From positions 55,418,473 to 55,482,472 of the forward strand of contig CM067592.1 in the NCBI GenBank assembly GCA_034336665.1: a stretch of DNA of 64,000 nt, read 5' to 3'. Shown here piece by piece: positions 1-13,200 of this stretch (the stretch's first letter is position 1; each line of letters starts with the position of its first letter). The stretch comes from Luscinia megarhynchos. Taxonomy: Eukaryota > Chordata > Aves > Passeriformes > Turdidae. A program made the translations under genes and the position numbers. The notes beneath the pieces were generated by a model. The model ran no database searches. It was given only the letters and a program-made list of their open reading frames with translations, and was not told the DNA's origin.

Positions 1-3000
1 GTCCATTTACATATGGGGGTGTTAAAAAGACGATGCAGGGAAGAGACAAGTATCCAAAACATTTCTCTTCTGTATCTGAAAATAAATTAGTTGATGGGCC
101 ACTATCACATGAGGATGACATACTGCCTTTGCATCCACTAGGGAGGATATTAATTAACAATGTTTAAAGATAAATGCTTCAGACAGAAAGCCCGGATGAT
201 TTGCTACAGTCCAATACCAGTGGTTAAGATGCCTTTCTTGCTAACATTAATATCTATAAATGTGAAATATTATAACACTTCCAGGAGGTATTTGAAGTAG
301 ACAAGTGTAGCACGTGAAACTTGTTAAACTGTGCTCAGCCTTAGGCACTGAAATAGAAAGGCCTAATACTGGATTTGATTAAACAAAACTGTAAAGCAGT
401 AAGTTTCACATTTTTCTATGAAAAACAGGTCTTGTTCAAGCAGATTGTAACTTAGATTGCTTAAGGTAACCTCAAAAACCCTATCTGAATGGTATTTATT
501 TAATGAGATTCCATTTTTAAAAGGACTGTAAAATAATATCAGTAAATCAAGTGTGTGTTAAGTAAATTTAAAGTCAGATAATGGATGTCTCATAAAATCA
601 CCTTCAATAGTGGTATTTCTAGTAGATTTGTTGTATTATGCACTAGACTGATTAAAGTGTTACGTAGGATTTATTACCTAAAAAAAAATATTTCAAAAGT
701 GTTGACTATAAGATGATAGAGACTGTAGAAGAGTAAAAATTGGATTTAATGACCCTCCTTTGTATTATTTCAGCATATTTAATTTAAATAAAAGTAATTT
801 CTGTATTCCAAAGGAAAAAAAAAAAGAGTAAAAAACCAAACTGAACTTGTTTTGAAAAAAATCTGGGTATAGCAGACAAGATGAACTCAGAAGAAACTAT
901 CAGTGTGTCAAAACATCTGTACATGCTTTTCTGAAATGAGTAATCTTGAGTGGGAGAAAATGGGAAGTGCATGCCTGGTTATGGAACACTGTGTATTGTA
1001 CACAGTTCTGTTGTCTGGTTCTGAAAAAGAAATTAAGGAATAAGGAACAATAGAACAAAAACACATCAGAATGTGGTGGAGTGTGGAATGTAAAATGCAT
1101 TAATGTGAGAGCCTTTACCTCAATACATCTAGATCATCAAAGAATACAACATAATGAGAGAGAACAGCAGCTCCCTGAGAAGGAAAGGCAGAGTACTTAA
1201 CCCTCATGAGACAGACCAGAAGGAAGAGCAAATGTCTGGAACCAAAAGTCAGACAAATTCAAGTAGGAAGGGGAGTTAGTGCCTTCTTTGAGGGAAGGGG
1301 ATGAATCACTTGGAGAAGCTGACAAAGGAAGTGTTTCTTTTCTAATACTCCCCATCCTGCTGTTCTTGGCTCTAGACTGAGAGACTGTTTAGAGAATATG
1401 CTTTAGTAGGCCACTGTTTAGATTTTAACATCCCTGATTTTAGACTTCTTACAAGGTCAGCTAGGTAAAATTTAATGGTCTTTCATTCAAAGGGAGGGAG
1501 CTGTATGTTGAAACAAGCTTTATCTGCATTGATACCCAAAACAGAAAGAACACCTCATGCTGTTAGCTCCTCTGCCCCTACAAAAACAACACAGGACACT
1601 ACTTCAATACTTCCAAAATTAGGAGAACTGGGTGTAGTTGTTACTCAAGGTTCCCACAAAACATAGCTCTCTTTCACCATTACTTAGTATTGTTTGAAAT
1701 CTTGTCTGCAGTCAGGAGCACACAGGCTAAAAGCCAGCCTGAGGGCCAAGCTATAAAATGCAGATATTAATCTCTGAACATTGCTGTCAATTCCTTCTGC
1801 TTGAATGTAGTTTAAGGTCTTGCAAATAATAAATGCTAAAGACATTTTGGACAATTTCTTCTTTCTATTCTGCTTCATGTAACACAAGAGCACAAAAATT
1901 TCTGCAGTAATGAATGGCTCATACTTTAGCCAGGGTTAACTTAATCAGCAGTGACTAAATAATAAAGATGCTGCACATTGGTTTCAGTAAAAGCAGAGAT
2001 TTCAAAATTACCTTCCGATTTCCTATTAAAAAAGGAGTAAAGAAAATTGCTCTCCTACTTTGACTAAAATGGTCAAGTGCTAAACAAGAACTTGCATTTT
2101 TTGTATTTGTTATCTTGAAATGTAAGAAAAAGCAGTTGTATTTTTCCTGAATTATCTCATTTATTTCTATGCTAGTTACAACTTATTCAATATTGCCAAT
2201 GGTAGGCAAGATAATTAAATGCTTCTGTAAATTTTATGTCATCAGAAATTCAAGGTTCAGAGGGTCAATAATAGAATCTTACCTTTTTGGAAGACATAAA
2301 TACAGTTAAGCACTTAATGCAAATTTCTTCATTGTTAACAATAAACTGTCTCCCTGCAATCCTACTGTTTGGCAAATGCCTTTTCCAAATCATTCATTCC
2401 AATCCATCTCACTCTTTTCAAGAATGAAAGTAATCATTTTTTTAAGCTACAGAAAGTGTATGTTAAAAATGCACAGGAAATAATAGGGGACACAGTACCA
2501 GTTTAAGTACAGACTTTTTTGGAGTTGATTTTTTTCGCTTGCTTACCTGGCAAGTTAAGAGCAATTTAGCAAATGTATTGAGTGGCATTGGTGTCAAGAG
2601 GTACTATATTCATGGTGCTCAGTATGTCAGTATTTAGCATCTAGGTGCCCTTCAGGGGGTAAATGTGTGCTTGTCTAATTGAAATGGTGGAAACCAGAAC
2701 AGAGCAATGGGATTTGGACAGCTGGAAAGCAAATGTCCCAGGTAATTTAAGCAGGGCTTCACAGTCATTAGTGTCTTGATAATTCTGCTTTTATCTTTTT
2801 ATTGAATCGCTGTAAATCTTGAGTAAGGTTTGGAATTATGTAGATGAAGAGTTGATTCATTGTGACTGAGGTGCTAGTGGTAAAGAAGTTTTACATAAGT
2901 ATTTTTCTAAATGGAATCCTCATTTGTATAATCACAGATTCACCAAGAACGAGAATAGGAGAAGCAGCAAAGACATCTGAACACCATTGTGCTCAGAGAC

Positions 3001-3799
3001 CAGATTTCTTACTCTTTGGTAACTGGTTTGTACCACAGGCTTTCAAATTTAGGGTTTTCCATGCATTTGTTTTACATCACTGTCATGAACTGACCCCATT
3101 TTTATCTTGGGGACTTTTTCTCCACAGATGTTGAATGGGTAATGCTGATTTTATGTCTACTGTCAGTGTCACTGTGTAATACATTCCTTGCCATGGAACT
3201 CACAAGGCAATGCTTTCACTAATAAGCAGCTAATTGCCAGGAATGAAGCTGGAAACTTGTTTAAATGCAAACAAAAAAAAATGTATGTTATCAGAGGAAA
3301 AAGCCTAATGAGGGGAAACCACTTTGAGGCTCTTTAGATGTATAGAGATATTGCTCCAGTAACCCTTTGGAGGCTCAAACCCAAATTATGGTGCAGACTC
3401 AGAGGTGCAAAATTCACTAAATAAATTGGAAGCTGGATTTATCTGCTCAGTCTTGGAATTCAGAATTTTACACAGCTCAGCTTCCAACATCCGTTTCCAA
3501 TCTCAGGAATGATTGATTTGTCTTTGTTCCAATCCCAGTAGGACTTTTCATATAAGAAGCAGGTTTCCCAATAGTAAACACAGCTTCAGGCATGTATAAA
3601 ATGAAGCACCTGTCCCTGAAGAACATAAGAGAACTCCCATCAGTACTGTTGGCTAAAAAGAAAACAATTGGCCAGAATAAAAAAACTACTAGTCCACACA
3701 AAAAATGAACATTACCTATTCCAGCATGACTCAGAGTCCCACTCTACCACACCAAGGAGGACAATATAAATAAACTGGTAGCAGTGATTAGATGTCCAT
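1..3799. other. AT-rich noncoding DNA, no gene seen
   Basis: All six frames are broken by frequent stops and the longest open runs are under 100 codons, as expected by chance in AT-rich DNA. No splice-bounded open block, transposon terminus or RNA gene was recognised. Short A or T runs near 680, 815 and 2440 are ordinary low complexity. It could be intronic or intergenic; the sequence alone does not say which. Confidence 0.6.
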
Positions 3800-3863
3800 T
3801 GTAGAAGAAAATCCAGTAGGAATATTGAATGTGTAGAAGAAAATCCAGTAGGAATATTGAATG
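3800..3863. repeat. Perfect 32-bp tandem duplication (2 copies)
   Basis: Copy one is 3800-3831 and copy two is 3832-3863. Both begin TGTAGAAGAAAATCC and end ATATTGAATG, with no mismatch and no spacer. Identity across both copies suggests a recent slippage or template-switch event, or a polymorphic two-copy minisatellite. No function is implied. Confidence 0.95.
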
Positions 3864-4384
3864 TTTCTTTTGAACTGCTGTCAAGCCAACAGCTGGTTGC
3901 AGGCATAGTTATAGCTTCGGGTATTGTAGAAGCTGTGGCTCACCAAAGTGTCCCATGGCTTGCTGACATTTTGAGCACTTTTTTTCAGAGGCCCTGTTTT
4001 TTTGCAGCACCATAAAAGAGAATTCAGCATTCAGGCTGTAACTTCTGGCTGAGGGTGTTCTGAATGGTAAGCTGCATGTTGAATATGAGAGCGATAAAAC
4101 ACCTCCTTTCTTTTTCTCTTTTTTTTTTTGGTAATGTCTGTATGAATATTTTCAAATTCCTCCTTTCGATTGAAGAGAATTTGTACTTAGGAGGTGTGTA
4201 ATGATTCTTCATACCACTGCTTCTAGTTCAACCCAAACACTCAAAGAATTTAGAAAAAAAATTAGTTTAAGATTGATGTCCTGCTTTTACAGTTAACACA
4301 TGGCAGTGGTTATGAAAAGGTCAGGAAAATGGGTGAAATGGAAATGCACGGTTCTTTCAAAGGCTCCAGGGTAGAGAGGTGATC
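3864..4384. other. AT-rich noncoding DNA, no gene seen
   Basis: A T-run with a pyrimidine tract lies at about 4108-4130. No long open frame or repeat family was recognised. Confidence 0.55.
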
Positions 4385-4735
4385 TAACGCACTTGGAGCC
4401 AAGTGGTGCAATGGCAGGAGAAGAGGAGAAGCTGCTTGAGAAGAATGAGAGGAGCCACTGCTGCAGTTAGTGAAGTGAGCCTGCCGGAGCGATGCCTCCT
4501 TTCCGTGTGCCACCAGACTGCACAAAGCAACGGCAAGTGCATGTTTCGGAAACAAAACAAAGAGTGTGCAGGCTGCACCCTTTCCCAGACCACATCAGGA
4601 GCTGGAAAGCCGAAAAGTTTAAGCTGCAGGTTTTAGCTGCAGGAAGGACTTAAAATGGCTGCTTTAATTAAGGCGAGCCCGTGTTGAGAGAGCCCATGTG
4701 GCTAAGAAATGTGTGTTGTGCAGAGGTCCCTCGCT
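4385..4735. promoter_or_regulatory. CpG-enriched block, possible regulatory region
   Basis: About ten CpG dinucleotides fall in roughly 350 bases, while the surrounding kilobases have few. It also carries AAAATGGCTGC at 4652-4662, which resembles a YY1-type site (AANATGGCGGC). CpG retention in otherwise CpG-poor vertebrate DNA can mark an unmethylated promoter or enhancer, but a decayed GC-rich repeat would look similar. There is no TATA box or evident downstream exon, so the call is weak and the strand unknown. Confidence 0.2.
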
Positions 4736-5880
4736 GCAGAGTCCAGACAGGCTGTGCTAAGGGAAGGGTAGAAGCCTCCCTCAGGAAGCACTGCTGTGGA
4801 GAGTGGCTATTTCAGCCCTTGCCATGGGGACCTAGATTACATTTTTCACAGATGATTGGCACCTGTTCCCTGTGCTTGACAGAGACCTTTAAATTGCAGG
4901 AGGAATCCTTGAACTGTGCTTTCAACATAAGGCTCTATAGAACGCTAAGTACTTTCTGAAATCAGGTTTCAGTTGGTCTTATGTTGAGCATTCACACAAA
5001 ATGGAACAGTTTGACCTTGTTATTTCAGAAAAAGAAGAAATGCAGCACCAGTCACCTCACAGTATTGGGATGTTTGAGAGATGTGCTGAATACTGTTTGC
5101 AAGCTGTTTGACAGCCTAAAAAGATTTGGACAATAAATGCCCATATGTTGAATTGTATTTTGTTGCAAATTTGTAACTGTTATGAAGAGCATCCGTGGCT
5201 GCAGTTGAGCATTTAGGATGCCCCCACCCCAAACGATCTAAAAGTAATCTCTTCTTTCAAAACACTTATTTTATAAACAGATAGATCAGGACTTTGCTGT
5301 AAAAGATTTTGCTCTTAATAGACTATAAAATCAGCTATTCTCATGTAGACTGCTGACTCTTCTAATTGCCTTGTTTAAATCAAGCATTGTTTTGCAGCTA
5401 GAATATTTTTTTTTGAAGAGGAGATTCACAGAGGTGGTAACAAGGACTAGTTCAACTAAAAATATACAATACAGTTTAATTAATGTGTAAAGCTCACAGA
5501 GAAAATCACTCCTTCTAACTGCTGCATCATTAAGATTAGAGGCTGAAAAACCTTCCTTCCTGAAGGTTCTCAAGATAAAAATAAATCTGTGAGCTTAACA
5601 TCTTTCATTTTTCATTTTTATTTCCATTCAGTTTTACTGATTGAGCACAAACTGTAGGAACCCCAAGTGTGTGCACACAAATGAAAAAATAAAGTACCTT
5701 TTTTTATAAGCCTCAGAAGCTTCAGAGGGACTGTATTACTTTCACTCAGCAAAAACTATTTTAAAAAAAGAAGATAAAACCATATTTGATAGCTGCTGAA
5801 AGAGGGAATAATCCAGATACAGACATTATGGCACAACATGCCATGCAGTTTCAATCTGCTACACTTTAGTAGCACATCAG
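4736..5880. other. AT-rich noncoding DNA, no gene seen
   Basis: Stops are dense in all frames. A-runs and T-runs near 5410 and 5700-5770 are simple sequence. No transposon end was recognised. Confidence 0.55.
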
Positions 5881-6642
5881 TCACAATGAGCCCATTGTGA
5901 AAGGTTTTTCTCCTATTTTTGCAATTTTTAGGAGAACCCTGGAGGCTTTGGGGAATATGTATATTTTTGTGTGAGGGAGCGTGAACAAACTGCCTTTGCT
6001 ATAATCTGAACAGTTGTTGATTGATAATTCTTGTATGGATCCTAAAATGGAGATTTCCCAGCTGTGCATGATGAGACTTATCATCTCATCTAACACCTCT
6101 AGCTCCTGAAAGGCTGTTCCAAATCTCATCAGACCTGAAACATGAGATGGGTGGACTGAACCATGCAAGTGCACACTCCACAGAGCCCTCATTCAGGCAT
6201 TGTGTGTCAGCATTTGCCAGCAGACAGCATTTGGAGTCAAGTCAGAGACAGACAATGACAGATTTAGCATCCAGTTGTAAAGGCAGCCCAGTGCACATGC
6301 ACAGACTTGTAGCATGAGGAACATGCCAAGGAGCTGCCAGTGCCTCCCTGCTACAAACAGCACCTGTGCTGCCAAATGGTGGTGCCACTCCACAGCCAGC
6401 TCCTTCCATGCTGCCTCCAGTTTGTGAAGCCCATTCCCTAATCCCTCTTTCTCTGGGGGTGATTGTGGGGAAGAATTAAAAATGAAGAATGCTAGTTCCC
6501 CCTTACATGTGAGCAATTTGCTTGACCACATTTTGGTGTGATCAAGTAAGGTCTCTGCCCAGTAAATAAAAGCCATTTTGATCAAGCAGTGGGATGAAGA
6601 GCACACTCTGTTGGGTGGGTCAGCCTCCAGAGTCTGGTTAAC
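5881..6642 (-). other. Long minus-strand open frame broken by one TGA
   Basis: Read on the minus strand, one frame stays open from just inside a TAG at 6643-6645 down to a TGA at 5881-5883. The single interruption is a TGA at 6193-6195, followed directly by an ATG. That is about 250 codons with one internal stop, longer than anything else in the window. The first half is richer in GC than its surroundings. The predicted peptide has a cysteine- and leucine-rich stretch around 6230-6330 but no domain I recognise. It may be a decayed coding fragment, part of an old transposon, or chance. No splice sites or start context support a live gene. Confidence 0.2.
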
Positions 6643-9600
6643 CTACAGATTCAGGATAAAGGTTTCTCTAGCCTTATCTCTCTGAATTGCCTTCAATCAA
6701 ATCTTGCTAGTGAACTGAGAAGTTGCTCACATCCTTCAAGTGCAAAGACCCACATTTTCCTCATGTCACATTTCTCTGACATCAAATCAAACTCACTTGC
6801 AAACCTCAGACTCTTTTCTCCTCCTCTTGCCAAAACTTGCTTCTTCTCAATATTCTGCATAAACTTTAGGGTAATTTCCATGGCTTGCCATTGTGTGACA
6901 CGTTCTGCTATTTTGTTTATCCTTAGAGGTAATGAACAGGAAATGGCAGTGGGATTTTCTTCCATTTCCTACCCACGCTGCTGTGGAACAAAATGCCCAT
7001 AAGCAAAAACCCCACCAAAATTGCCCTTATGGCTGCTGAAGCTGTTGATACAGCCAGCCTAAGACATTGTATGTACTGCCCTCTCAGGCTGAAGTGTAAC
7101 TATGAATTTCAAATTGGCCTTTGCATACAGATTTACTGTGCCCTAGCAGTCTATTAAGACTTCAAATCCAGATATAGGCCTCCAGCAGTGAGTTAACCAA
7201 GCCCCCAAACCCCCAATCCCTTATAAATACACCTCTGCTTCAAGAAAACTGTAAGGAGAAATACCCTATGCTAAATGTTGTGTATGTGTTCTGTACTCTG
7301 CTGTCTCATATAGGCATTAAGGGAAAAGTAAGTGGGAAACTGGGTTAGAAAATGCCAAAGTGGTGGTTGCCTGGGGAACTTGAATTCAGATTTTTTGCAG
7401 TACATTCACGTCAGTCTTTGAGCACAATAATAGATAGTTTTTTTCAAAATTTATTTTGTTTCAGCATGGAAAAGGCAATTAGTATTTTACTGTTATTCTC
7501 TTCTCAGCAAATATGACTGGTTATACTGTAGCTGAAATTAAATATTAGAAATTACATAGGAAACTTCATCCTAAGCATATATAGACAAAATGTTAAGCAA
7601 CAGGGAGAGCCCTACAATGAGAAGTCTTGGGTTACCTTAATGAATGAGAATAGTGCGAATTTTTTTTACTAATAATGTTGAGAAAATTACAGAAATTTTT
7701 AGATCTTATCTGCATTTTTTTCTTTATTGATTTAATTCTTGATCATAATACAGAAAAAAATGTTAATTTTGAAAAAAAACAGATTGGTATTTCATGGCTT
7801 AGAAAATCTGAAAACTATTGTCGCGTCTGAAAACAGTTTTCACAATGTTATCTGAAGTTCTACAGTACTGCCCTGATGTATGAAGGAAGATGTGCCTGCT
7901 GAACTCAGTGGTAACTTCATCTGCAGGAAGGCTGCCACTTACAGCATAAACCCATCCACCTGCTCTAGTCCAGGCACTGCTGCAGCAGTGCAGCTCTGGG
8001 GGCAAAATCTGACTATTGATTATGTAACAGTGACCACTGTGAGCCTGCAACTGGGTCTTTGGGGGAACTGAACTCCTGCAGTTGGGCCTTTATTTTTGGT
8101 GCCCTTTCTTGTCTTTACACCCTGAATGTCAGCTCTTTTTGCCTCTCACATCTCCCAATTACTCTGGTCAGGATGCTCCAGAGCCTATGCATTTTTTTCA
8201 GGTTCAATAGAGTGCCCCAGACCACCAGAAGAAAACAAAAATTAATTGGCACCTAAACCAGATACATTTTTCCTGTAAATAAATGATCAACAAAATGACT
8301 ACATATTATTTTGTATTAAATTTATCTGTGCAGATATGTATTTGCATTAACGAGCTGAATTAGATTGGTGAAATAAACTGTTGAATTTCATGAAAATTGA
8401 AGCACATAGAATTATTTTGAGATCACCCTGTCCTTTCTGCCTGGCTTTGTCCAAGACATAAGTTATAACAACCAGCAAACTTTGCCAGCAAACAACCAAC
8501 TCCAGGTTTTGTTGTTTTCCTTCCCCACTAAAGTTTTCACAGGCTCTGCTGGACCCCACTATTCCACTTTTATCACCAAGCACAAACATCTTTCCTAGAA
8601 CAGTCTCACAGGGAGATTGTGTGGGTAGGTGAAATATTTTTTGAGATATTTTCTGATGGTTGTGTTCTGCCAACTGGCTCGTCTCTAAAACTATTTTCAA
8701 CATATTTTTCAATCCAAAGTTCATTATTTTTAATTGTCAAAAAAGATCATGTGTGTCACATAAAAGGACCATATTTATGAAAGAGCCAAAAGTGGAGTTC
8801 TAGTAAGAGTCATGTTAAGGGACTAGGTAGAAGTATTTTTTTAAAAAGGATAAAAAAGATGTTTTATGGTAAATGGCACCACTGAACATCCAGAACACAT
8901 CTGTGATGAGCTGCTCCCAGTTGCCTTTCCAAGCAGGTGATGTCCTTGTTTACAGCATTTCCTATTCAAACATCTGGTGTTTTAAAGATGTTTTTTGGGA
9001 AAAATAGCTTTCTTCTCCTGTGCCCAGAGACCACAAGGAGTTTTTCTATCAGAGAAAGCTGTCATGCAGGTTGTTCTGCACAAATGGAAAATGAAGGGAT
9101 ATAACTTTTGCCTGTATGGCATAAAGCCAAGTGCACCAAAATATGGTACTGTGATCCTTGGGTGAATCAGAAATGCTTCTGTCCTGACTCTGAAACTGTT
9201 GTAGATCTTGAAAGAAATTTCTTTATAAATCCTTTCTTACTTCTTTGCCTTCACCTCTAACAATATTCTTCCTGAAGCAGTTTCATGTTTAAAAAAAACC
9301 TGTGAGTACTCCTTTATAGAGACTGTTTCACAGGTGCAGGTGTGCAGTGTCCCGTGTGTGGTACCTGAACACCCTTTACTAACTAGAATCGTGTTTTAAC
9401 TCATTATCTAGCAGGCAGCAAACAGCATTTGCTCCCAGGAGGCTGTTACATCGAGCCAGCTTGTGTGTAATAATCAAGGTGGACATTAGCTTAGAATTCT
9501 GCTCATTGCTCTGCACTGATGAATACAAACTGCCTGTGGTCCTCAAGAACATTGCAAGTATTTGGGAACTGAACATTGTTTACATAAAGAGCTGTTGTAA

Positions 9601-11076
9601 AACCTAGGATGACAATATATGAAGTTTTTTTTTTTTTAACCAGTCTGGCCAGCTAGCTGGGGAAGTGAGTGGGAAGAGATAAAATGAAGAAAAGGGAAGG
9701 GCAACAGGGAGCAAAAACAATACTTCCTTTGTGCATATGGTTTTTATAAGTATTGCTATCCAAACTTGATCTTTGTTCAGCTTTAACTCTCTGTTCCTTT
9801 TATAGTCATGAAAGACAAAACTAGATCTTAAATAAAGAAAATTATGTACATCTTTTTCAAAAGACCTGAAACATATTCTTACAGAGAAATAAATGACCAA
9901 GCCCTGCCCTCAACTGAATGGATCTTAAGCACTTACTGAACTGTTGTCACTAATTCCATAGCCAGTCATTGGCCCAGGCTGTGCAGCAAAATCATTACAG
10001 TTACCAAGGTCACATGGCTGACTGCACTCATCCTTTTCTGTGAGCAAACCAGTCTTATATGCAAAGGAAGGTAGAAATAAACTGGACAAGAAAAAGGGTT
10101 TCATGCAGTGCTTATGAAACATATATAAAAAGAATCCTTTTGTTCCTATATTTCACAAACCAGAAGATCATGCTCTTACCTTGAAAATTTTGGTGTCAAG
10201 GTCACTTCCAGCATTCAAAGTGACTTTCTGAACCATGAACTGCTGCAGAGCAGGCTCATATCATCCTTGTATAGGAAGCTGTCCTTTATTTATCCAAGAT
10301 GAGGCAGGAAAATATTTGCAGACTGCCTGATTTTGGATGCTGCTCATTATAGTGGGAAGTTTTCACCATTATTTTCAAGGTTTAACAACAAAATTCACAG
10401 TGCAGGCATGAAGAAGTTGATTATTAAATCTTGGATTTGCTTTCCTTTACCTGGGGCAAAATCACAGATCTCTTAAGACAGATGTGTGTGTACATGCAGA
10501 GAAGAAATTGAATCCCACACTTGTTGCTGTTCTGTTGTTATTGATTCTGTCTATGATTTTTGTGAGGAAGCAAATATAAAAGTGATTTAAAGTGGACAAT
10601 GGCCTCAAGACAGCTGTGAAGAGTTTAAAATTATGTTTTGTGTTTATGAGTATATTAATGCCAAGAAATCCCAGCTAACAGACTTCCAGGTTAATTTTGT
10701 CCTGACTCTCAAAGAGGTTACCTTCTTGCCTGCTTGACATGGTTTGCTCTGGGCACGTTTTGAAGGAAGCCTGGAGATGGCCATGTGCTGCAGTCTGCCT
10801 CCTCACTCTGCTATGCCTGCTGGGGACTCCACACTACTCACTTTTGCAGCTCACAATTATTATTTCAGAAATGTCCTTTAAAAAAGTGTCATATGTAATC
10901 AGGAATAAAAGTGAATTTTGGAATGCATCCAGCCATCCTGCACAGAGAAGACAGATTTTAAGCAAGAGGAGCTTAAAGAAAACCCTGAAGAGAACAGTCT
11001 TAATTTTTGTATCTGTGTATATGTATATTTAGTGAATGTGGTAGTGTCTCTCTCTATATATATATTCTTATGTGCG
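6643..11076. other. AT-rich noncoding DNA, no gene seen
   Basis: A 13-base T run lies at 9625-9637. Open frames are short and overlap in several frames. No recognisable repeat family, RNA gene or exon was found. Confidence 0.6.
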
Positions 11077-11116
11077 TATATGCTTTTTATATACGTATAT
11101 ATAAAAAAGCATGTAT
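11042..11116. repeat. TC/TA simple repeat followed by an AT-rich hairpin
   Basis: A short (TC)n(TA)n tract at about 11047-11064 is followed by an inverted repeat at 11077-11115. The arms contain ATGCTTTTT and AAAAAGCAT around a CGTA loop at 11094-11097, with one bulged A at 11103. It is probably a microsatellite-derived cruciform-prone sequence. I see no sign that it is a microRNA precursor. Confidence 0.7.
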
Positions 11117-12989
11117 GGGTCTATCTCCATGTGAGCACTTGAGAAAGAGCAAAGCTGGGGATATTAAAGTTGGCAAAAAGCAGTCAAAGACCAAACATCT
11201 CTGTTCAGGCATTGTTTGCAGTTTCACATTTTGGCTGTTTGTTACTAACCTGGTTAATTAGTTTATGCATCTCAAATTTTAGATGATACTTCAGGGATTC
11301 AGGGATTATCATGGGAAAAACCAGGAAGAAGTATAATATGAAGTGGCCAGGAACCAGTTTTAGTTGATCTGTGTAGTCTAAAATATTATGCAACAAAATA
11401 CTCTTATTAAGAAGAGTGCTGTGTTGACTTGAGAGAAGCCCCCTTGCCTCACACCAATGCTGTTTATATGCTGGTGAAAAATAAGAAGTTTTAAATAATA
11501 GGTTAAAGAAAAAATTCAAGGAAAAGGAAAGAGAAAGGAACAGCTTGCTTATTAAATGCTTTTCTTATTTTCCTGGTCTCTGAGCATTTGTGGGCCTCTT
11601 GCTTTGGTTTTAAGCACCATTTTATAACATATAAAGACCATTTCAGACATTGGCTTTGCTAGTTGAGGACTCCAGTGCTGCAGTGCCTGCCCAGCACACT
11701 CTGTGCAGGGCATTAGTTTAATCTTAGCACTTCCATAAGCATTTACATTTCTTGGTGCAAACGTGTAGATCTTTTTCCACTAGGGGTTTGACATCATTAA
11801 TATTGACTGTGCCTGAGGACTCGCCTTGAAGTAAGTTTTGGGAATTTATTTACAGTGATATTAATCCACAGAGTAACAGAAATAGAAATAACATGTTGAG
11901 AAGAGGATGTTGCCAGATACCTAGAGGGTAACTTCAGAGGGATGAGTGATCATCACCTATGACATAAGAGCCCAAGAGGCGGAAAATCAGCACCTTGTCC
12001 ATTAAATATTTTAGCCAAGTATTTAAAGGTAGTGGAAAGGCCTGTTCGTGTCACCCATTTCACAATTTCTGAAATGTAAAACTAGACTCCTGAGGCCAAA
12101 GAAGGCACACATCTTCAGTGGTGTCTGGATGACTCTTAGTTGGAGAGAAAGTGAATTGGATGAAGACCCACTCTTTCCCTTAGTCCTGCACTAGAATTAG
12201 TAAATTTCACAGAGCAGTTGACTTAGATCTGTTAGCTAATTTATAGTGGAGGCTATGGGAACTGTCAATGGAGACCTCACTGATGGTGTAAATTAGCCTT
12301 GGGTATAGGAAAAGCTTTATACTATTTTAGTAGTGTTAACACATGAACAAATGTATTCAGGTTTGGATCTTTGGCTGGCTGAGTTTTTTGCCTTGTGGTT
12401 AATTATGAAAATTCTAAAAGTTCCCTTATGTAGTAGTTAAAAAAATTTTAAAGCAGCTAGGAAAATGTGAATGCTTTCAAAACTCCCTTTTAAAAAGGTA
12501 TCCATAAGATACAGCTCAAACAGCATCAAAGTCTTCTAATCTTGATGCTATTTTTATTCACTATTAGTATAATTAGGTCTGTGAATCTGACTGAGGGTAT
12601 CACTTCAGTCAGCGAAATAAAAAAACTAATTAAAGATATTTTCAAATAGTCTTTTACAGACAATATTGCAGTAGGTAAGACAAAGCAATCAGGGGAGGCT
12701 CTGGGAGCAATTTTAGGTAACTTGCGCTTCAATTTTTATTCCTTAATGTGTGCCAGTATTAAGACAGTGGGGCAAAAAATCAGCATTTACTTAAGATAGA
12801 CATAAAGAAAGAGGAAAAAGAATGACAAGATCAAACTGCAGTCAGAGCTAGAAGGTAGAGTCAAAAACCTTGTTAATTTAGATTTCTCTGAGGTGGCTCC
12901 TCATCTTAAAAATTATCTTTGAGGAGGAAACAAAGGACAAGGCAATGCCTTTTGAAGTCAGAGTCCCTTTTTTCTTCCGGTAATGAAGT
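11117..12989. other. AT-rich noncoding DNA, no gene seen
   Basis: An 8-bp unit CAGGGATT is repeated in tandem near 11290-11306. Otherwise no repeat family or open frame of note was found. Confidence 0.55.
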
Positions 12990-13200
12990 CTGACAGACTG
13001 TCTTTGATCTTTGAAACAATCTACAAACTTGTACAGCTTTGATCGCTAACATAATGGATGCGGCGTTATTTTCTGTGTGTGTGGAAAGTGGGTCTTTGCC
13101 AGCCTAGTTAGTACGGGAGCTAATTGAGGTACAAAGGAGCCTTACCCTGGGCATGGAAGGGAGGTTTGCTAACAGAAGACACACCTGCATTTATATCCTG
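12990..13200. promoter_or_regulatory. Candidate enhancer with TCF/LEF- and SOX-like motifs
   Basis: Three matches to the TCF/LEF core CTTTGA(A/T) occur within 45 bases, at 13002-13009, 13009-13016 and 13037-13044. A SOX-like AACAAT follows at 13015-13020. Further along are ACAAAGG (about 13131) and an E-box-like CACACCTG (about 13180). The stretch also keeps several CpGs. Such clustering is typical of Wnt-responsive enhancers, but short motifs arise by chance and no conservation data are available here. Confidence 0.22.
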
